A stretch of 64,000 nucleotides of DNA, taken from contig DAOUJQ010000018.1 of assembly GCA_034422455.1 (NCBI GenBank), positions 1 through 64,000 of the forward strand, read 5' to 3'. This DNA is from UBA1127 sp034422455. GTDB lineage: Bacteria > Chloroflexota > Dehalococcoidia > Lucifugimonadales > UBA1127. How positions within the stretch are numbered: position 1 is the stretch's first letter; each line of letters starts with the position of its first letter. Position numbers and translations under genes: made by a program. Below are positions 59,561 through 64,000 of the stretch, piece by piece. The notes under the pieces were generated by a model that saw nothing but the letters and a program-made list of their open reading frames with translations, was not told the DNA's origin and ran no database searches.

Positions 59561-60280
59561 CTACCGCCGGTTGGGTGTGTCCCAGATGCCTTCCGGCGGC
59601 GGCGGTATCTTCACGACCCGATCCACGACAATGCCGGGGGTGTGGATGCTGTCCGGGTCCAACTCGCCGAGCTCAACGATGTCCTGCTCCACTTCGGCGA
59701 TGGTGATTTTCGCGGCCATCGCCATGACGGGGTTGAAGTTGCGCTGCGAGCGGCGGAACTGCAGGTTGCCGAAGGTGTCGGCCCGGTATGCCCGCACGAA
59801 GGCGTAGTCGGCGTGGAGCGGGTACTCGAGGACATAGGTGCGCCCGTTGAACTCCCGGTGCTCCTTGCCCTCGGCAGTCTCCGTCCCGACGCCCGTCGGC
59901 GTGTAGAACGCGCCGATGCCCGCGCCAGCGGCCCGCATACGCTCGGCCAGCGTCCCCTGCGGCACCAGCTCCGCCTCGACGAGACCCTGCTCGTTCAGCT
60001 TCTCGAAGAGGTTTGCGCGGGACGGGTGGGGAGCGGCGCTGAATGCACAGACCATCTTGCGGATCTGCCCGTTCTCCACCAGCTTGCCGACATCTATGAC
60101 CTCGCCCTGGCCGCCGGTGTTGTTGGAGATGCCCGTCAGGTCCTTCGCGCCCTGCCGCACCAGCGCCATGAGGAGGTTCCGGGGCACGCCGATGCCCGCG
60201 AACCCGCCGGACATAAACGTCGCGCCGTCGGGAACGTCGGCGACGGCCTCGTCAAAGCTGGCATAGACCTTGTTCCGCAT
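59561..60280 (-). CDS. 3-oxoacid/acetate CoA-transferase subunit A
   Basis: The 239-residue alpha subunit has the CoA-binding MSGGFAGIGVPRNL and the YVLEYPLHADYAFVRAYRADTFGNL signature of the SCOT/AtoD family. ATG 60280 has GGAG 13 nt upstream. It leads the operon: CoA-transferase A, B, thiolase-like, DUF35, and is divergent from the amidohydrolase gene at 60469. Confidence 0.93.
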   Translation of the reverse strand: MRNKVYASFDEAVADVPDGATFMSGGFAGIGVPRNLLMALVRQGAKDLTGISNNTGGQGEVIDVGKLVENGQIRKMVCAFSAAPHPSRANLFEKLNEQGLVEAELVPQGTLAERMRAAGAGIGAFYTPTGVGTETAEGKEHREFNGRTYVLEYPLHADYAFVRAYRADTFGNLQFRRSQRNFNPVMAMAAKITIAEVEQDIVELGELDPDSIHTPGIVVDRVVKIPPPPEGIWDTPNRR

Positions 60281-60468
60281 AGGCGCAGCAACTCCAATCC
60301 GAGGGGCATTGCGGGAACGCGGGGTCATTCTAGCATAGGCCCGTGGCGTGTCCAGAGCGCCCCCGTCCGCGCGGCGGTGCGGGCGATTCGCTGCGGGTGT
60401 AGACTGACGCTTGCCCATCACGGAACCGACATGCGCCGCCCTGCAGGCGAGCGGCAAGGAGAGGAACA

Positions 60469-61323
60469 ATGGCGATGCGGACCCCCATCATCGACTCGCA
60501 GGTACACTCCTACGAGAGGAACAGCCCCGAGCGCCCGTGGGCCGGCACCCTGGACGGCCCAGCTGAGGTCAACGGCGACCAGATGGTCGAGGCAATGGAC
60601 GCTGCCGGTGTCGACGGCGCGTTGCTGGTCTCGCCGTACTCCATGTACCGCTATGACGGCAGCTATGCCCTCGAGGTGTACTCCAAGCACCCGACGAGGT
60701 TTCGCTTGATCAAGCCCTTCGACCCGCACTCGGACAGGGTCAAGGACGAGGTGGCCGAGTGGGTCTCCAATCCCGGCGTGGTCGGCGCGCGTCTCATGCT
60801 TACCCGCGATCCTTATGAGCCGGACGACCCCGGTATTGACCGACTCTTCGACGCCGCCGCACGGGCCGGCGTGCCTCTCAACGTGATGGCGTCCGGCAAG
60901 CTGGCCCTCTTCCGCACCTACGCCGAGCGCCACCCGGACACGCAGTTGGTCATCGACCACGTGGGGCTGCTCACGTACAACTATCCGCCGATCCCGGATG
61001 ATCCCTTCGAGGAGCTGCCCATCGTCCTCTCCCTGGCCGAGCTCGACCACGTCGCCATCAAAATCTCCGCGGCCTGCACCCTCTCCCATGAGCCCTTCCC
61101 GTACCCAGACATTTGGCAGCCGCTGCGCCGCCTGTTCGACGCCTACGGCATCGAGCGCTGCATGTGGGGCACGGACTGGACGCGCACCGTCGGCCTCCTC
61201 AGCTACGAACAGGCCGTCGAGGCGTTCAGGGTGACCGGGGAGCTTTCCGGCTCCGAGCGTTCCGCCCTCATGGGCGGCTCGTTATCGAAGATCTACAACT
61301 GGTCGTCCGGCACTGCCGGGTAA
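60469..61323 (+). CDS. Amidohydrolase-2 family protein, TIM-barrel
   Basis: The 284-residue protein opens with IIDSQVHSYERN (the DxxxH metal site), has SPYSMYRYD, VIDHVGLL as the central His, and CMWGTDWTRT with the last Asp. It resembles the lactonase/dicarboxylate-hydrolase branch (LigI-like) of the family. GAGAGGA lies 4 nt before the ATG. It converges with the MFS gene. Confidence 0.88.
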   Translation: MAMRTPIIDSQVHSYERNSPERPWAGTLDGPAEVNGDQMVEAMDAAGVDGALLVSPYSMYRYDGSYALEVYSKHPTRFRLIKPFDPHSDRVKDEVAEWVSNPGVVGARLMLTRDPYEPDDPGIDRLFDAAARAGVPLNVMASGKLALFRTYAERHPDTQLVIDHVGLLTYNYPPIPDDPFEELPIVLSLAELDHVAIKISAACTLSHEPFPYPDIWQPLRRLFDAYGIERCMWGTDWTRTVGLLSYEQAVEAFRVTGELSGSERSALMGGSLSKIYNWSSGTAG

Positions 61324-61337
61324 GGTGCGCCGACCCG

Positions 61338-62633
61338 CTACCCCGCCACTGCTTCTCTCGCAGCACGACGGCGCCGTGGGGGCGCCGCCAGGAACACGAC
61401 GCTCGCCGCTAAGACCCACGTCAGCGTCGCAAGCAGGAATGCCTCTTGGTATGTGCCGAAGATGTCGAACATGCCCGCGATCAGCAGCGGGCTCATCGCG
61501 CCGCTCAGGGTGACGAAGGGCCGCAGGATGCCGTTGATGGCGCCCAGGTGCTGCCTGCCGAAGTAGTTGGCGATGATCAGCGGCCGCAGGATGAAGAACC
61601 CGCCCAGCGCCAGCCCGTGGGACGCGCCTGCAATGACGAGCGTCGTCACGTTGGTGATGTTCAGGAAGAGCATGATGCTCACCGCCGTCAGCAACGCCTG
61701 CACTACAAGCAGGTACCGCACCGGGAACCGGTCCGCGACGAGGCCCCAAACCAGGCGGATGCTGATGGAGCAGACACCGTAGGCCGTCGCCGCCCACGCG
61801 CCGACTGCCGGCGAGAAGCCGATGTCCTCGAAGTAGGGGATCCAGTTGGCGTGGAAGCCGCCCATCCCCAGCATCGCCAGGAAGAATGCCAGGATCAGCA
61901 GCCAGAAGGCGTAGGTGCGCATGGCCTGCCGCCGCGTCATGCTCCTCTCGGCCCGCGCCTGCTGACGTGCGCTCTGCTCCGGCCTTTGGACAGAGGAGGC
62001 CTCGGGCATCGGCTCCCTCGCGCCGTCGGGGAGCAAGCCGATGTCCTCGGGCCGCGACCGCACCATCAGCGCCAGTGGCACCATGATGACCATCGACCCG
62101 ATGCCGAGCACCATCCAGGCGTCGCGCCAGCCCACGAGGGAGATGATGCCGTGGACGAGGAAGGGGAAGAAGAGCGGGCCCATCGCTGTGCCCGTCGACG
62201 CGAGCGCCACGGCGCGCCCACGCATTCGCACGAACCACTTGGGCACGATGGCCACGATGAGCATCTCGGCGCCGCCGACCATGGTGAGCGCGCCCAGCGC
62301 GCCAAAGAGCACGTAGTAGAGGACGATGTTGTCGACCCACTTGAGGGTGATGAGCGAGAAGCCCATGGTGAGGCCGGTGAGCAGCATGAGGACGCGGGGG
62401 CCGGACCGGGTGTCCTGCAGCGGGCCGATGAAGGGCGAGAGCACGCCGCCCACGATGGCCCGCAGGGTGAACGCGCCGAAGAAGGCGGAGCGCGTCCAGC
62501 CAAGCTCGTCCGTCATGTGCGACGCGAAGACGCTGGCGCCCCACACGCTTCCGCCGCTCTGCACGGCCCCGGCCAGCACCGTCGCGATGACCACCAGCCA
62601 GCCGTAGAAGAACCGTGGGCGTGAATTGCGCAT
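61338..62633 (-). CDS. Major facilitator superfamily transporter (monocarboxylate/OFA-like)
   Basis: The 431-residue protein has twelve helices, with FFYGWLVVIATVLAGAVQSG at the start and GVLSPFIGPLQDTRSGPRVLML as the helix 2-3 loop, both typical of the oxalate/formate and monocarboxylate-porter branch. A basic central loop (about 195-225) splits the halves. It likely moves an organic acid and is a fitting partner of the neighbouring catabolic genes. Confidence 0.88.
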   Translation of the reverse strand: MRNSRPRFFYGWLVVIATVLAGAVQSGGSVWGASVFASHMTDELGWTRSAFFGAFTLRAIVGGVLSPFIGPLQDTRSGPRVLMLLTGLTMGFSLITLKWVDNIVLYYVLFGALGALTMVGGAEMLIVAIVPKWFVRMRGRAVALASTGTAMGPLFFPFLVHGIISLVGWRDAWMVLGIGSMVIMVPLALMVRSRPEDIGLLPDGAREPMPEASSVQRPEQSARQQARAERSMTRRQAMRTYAFWLLILAFFLAMLGMGGFHANWIPYFEDIGFSPAVGAWAATAYGVCSISIRLVWGLVADRFPVRYLLVVQALLTAVSIMLFLNITNVTTLVIAGASHGLALGGFFILRPLIIANYFGRQHLGAINGILRPFVTLSGAMSPLLIAGMFDIFGTYQEAFLLATLTWVLAASVVFLAAPPRRRRAAREAVAG

Positions 62634-62786
62634 GCGTCCCCTTGGTGCGGCGTCAGGGTGAGGTCACCGGCGACGCCCGGCAGGCGTGCAACAGCTAGGG
62701 AGTGTATTGGGGTGGGGGCGGGGGCGTCAAACTTGGAGGGAGACGGGGGATTTGCTGTGGGGCTTCCCCCGGCCCTCGACGTGTCC

Positions 62787-62792
62787 TATAGT
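62787..62792 (+). promoter_or_regulatory. -10 element of the gamma-glutamyltransferase gene
   Basis: TATAGT stands 35 bp before the start. A similar CTATAGTC word occurs before the NHL gene. The -35 is weak. Confidence 0.35.
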
Positions 62793-62827
62793 CCACCCAA
62801 CGCATTCTCTACCGTAGGAGGCCCGCT

Positions 62828-64000
62828 ATGGTGTCCACTCCACACGGCCAGCTGTTCGCGTCCAACCGGCCCGTTGTCATGGGCCGGCGGGGCATGGTGT
62901 CGAGCGGGCACCCGCTGGCGTCGCAGGCCGGCGTGTCAACGCTCCAGCGCGGGGGCAACGCCGTCGACGCCGCGTTGGCTGTGGCCGCAGCCGTCAGCGT
63001 CGTCGAGCCGCTCATGTCGGGCATCGGCGGCGACGGCTTCATCATGGTCTACACCAGCGCGGATGACTCGCTGCAGGTGATCAACGCCACCGGCTCCGCG
63101 CCCTACGAGGCGACGCTGGAGCGCTACCAGGGCACGGGCATCCCCATGAAGGGCGTCCTTTCCACCTCTGTGCCCTCGCTGCTGCGGGGCTGGACGGCGG
63201 CGCACCAGCGCTACGGCACGCTGCCGCTCGCGGACGTTCTCGCGCCCGCCATCGACCTCGCGGCCAACGGCTTCCCTGTCTCGCACCTGCTGGCGAAGAA
63301 CATCGCCGAGGACCCGGTGCTGACCGTCTTCCCCACGTCGTCGGCGGTCTACGCGCGACAGGGGCGGCCCATTCGCGCGGGAGAGATGCTCTACCAGGAG
63401 GACCTCGCGCGCACCTTCGAGCGCATCGCCGCGGAGGGCGAGGGCGTTTTCTACGAGGGCGACGTGGCGGAGGCGATGGTGCGGTTCATCCAGGAGCAGG
63501 GTGGCCTGATCACGATGCAGGACCTCGCCGACCAGCGCGCCCGGTGGTCGGACCCCATCTCGACCACGTACCGCGGCCACGTCGTCTACGAGGCGCCGCC
63601 CAACTCCAGCGGCCACGTGCTGTTGCAGGAGCTGAGCCTCGCCGAGCACTTCGACCTGCGAGCGCTCGGGTGCAACTCGGCCGAGAGCGTGCACGTCATG
63701 GTCGAGGCCAAGCGGCTCGCCTTTGCCGACCGCGAGGTCTACATGGCCGACCCCGAGTGGGTGGAGGTGCCCGTCCCCGGCCTGATCTCCAAGGAATACG
63801 CCGCCGAGCGCGCCAAGCTCATCGACCCGGACCGCGCAGCGTCGAGCGTGGCCGCCGGCGAACCGTGGCGCTACCAGGGCTCTCAGCCCCCCAGGGCCGT
63901 CGCAGGCGTCTCCGCGCCGCGCGAGGACACCACCTGCTTCTGCGTCGTCGACCAGTGGGGCAACGCCGTCTCCATGCTCCAGAGCCTGCAGACGGCTTTC
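62828..64000 (+). CDS. Gamma-glutamyltransferase/acylase family protein (3' end outside window)
   Basis: The frame starts at ATG 62828 (GGAGG 6 nt upstream) and stays open to the window end, giving 391 residues. The large-subunit part has SSGHPLASQAGVSTLQRGGNAVDAALA and SGIGGDGFIMVY, and the self-cleavage nucleophile site appears as EDTTCFCVVD near residue 370. The substrate may be glutathione or a cephalosporin-like acyl compound. No signal peptide is seen. The final part of the small subunit is missing only because the window ends. Confidence 0.92.
   Translation, partial: MVSTPHGQLFASNRPVVMGRRGMVSSGHPLASQAGVSTLQRGGNAVDAALAVAAAVSVVEPLMSGIGGDGFIMVYTSADDSLQVINATGSAPYEATLERYQGTGIPMKGVLSTSVPSLLRGWTAAHQRYGTLPLADVLAPAIDLAANGFPVSHLLAKNIAEDPVLTVFPTSSAVYARQGRPIRAGEMLYQEDLARTFERIAAEGEGVFYEGDVAEAMVRFIQEQGGLITMQDLADQRARWSDPISTTYRGHVVYEAPPNSSGHVLLQELSLAEHFDLRALGCNSAESVHVMVEAKRLAFADREVYMADPEWVEVPVPGLISKEYAAERAKLIDPDRAASSVAAGEPWRYQGSQPPRAVAGVSAPREDTTCFCVVDQWGNAVSMLQSLQTAF

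Overview
The window is high-GC bacterial DNA with dense coding on both strands and a mix of housekeeping genes and catabolic genes. Several traits point to a Chloroflexota lineage of the Dehalococcoidia/SAR202 kind: a fused shikimate kinase-dehydroquinate synthase, an F420 gamma-glutamyl ligase, several amidohydrolase-2 family proteins, expanded RidA proteins, an unusual thiolase with a DUF35 partner, and many short palindromic repeats in the intergenic spaces. This assignment is inferred from gene content. No rRNA gene is present to test it.

Layout. 1-606 holds structured repeats. 607-11805 is mainly housekeeping: cofE, aroKB, larE, radA, serA and a class V aminotransferase, tyrS, ribF, and a DAHP synthase. 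11988-15346 holds a periplasmic-binding-fold protein, an unknown protein, a flavin-reductase-like protein and an NHL propeller. 15409-17223 is a small accessory zone: three structured 120-bp repeats, then a 1.2-kb segment bounded by a 26-bp direct repeat that overlaps the 3' end of tRNA-Phe and carries one secreted protein gene. 17334-19841 has endonuclease V, prfB with a programmed frameshift, and a P-loop kinase. 19916-25132 is a peptide-type ABC transporter (binding protein plus two permeases) split by a repeat cluster and an alpha/beta hydrolase. 25133-26442 is mobile-element debris with a broken IS3-type orfA. 26443-35000 carries a fibronectin-III surface protein, an SDR, a GlcG-like protein, two multi-domain RidA proteins, an orphan gene and an amidohydrolase.

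34773-37930 is the most interesting operon: recA, a two-domain protein disulfide oxidoreductase whose second CxxC is encoded as TGA-Pro-His-Cys, followed by a SECIS-like hairpin (a probable selenoprotein), and a secreted metallopeptidase. 38175-41113 has bioY and a tandem pair of MetE-C-like proteins. At 41110-43440 a threonine aldolase is fused in frame to a STAS/histidine-kinase-type ATPase, followed by a DUF4325 gene. 43497-50524 has an amidohydrolase, alaS, a membrane protein, ruvX, gatC and gatA. 50521-54833 has a NYN-domain protein, an MFS transporter, a low-molecular-weight phosphatase/arsenate reductase-like protein, a GNAT and a DUF4349 lipoprotein. 55015-61323 has sucCD, a thiolase-like/DUF35 pair, a two-subunit CoA-transferase and an amidohydrolase. 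61338-64000 has an MFS transporter and a gamma-glutamyltransferase cut by the window end.

Taken together, the catabolic genes (CoA-transferase, thiolase-like/DUF35 pair, succinyl-CoA synthetase, amidohydrolases, RidA, SDR, MFS and ABC uptake) fit an organism that oxidises diverse organic acids and peptides. The shikimate, serine, biotin-uptake and F420 genes are core metabolism.
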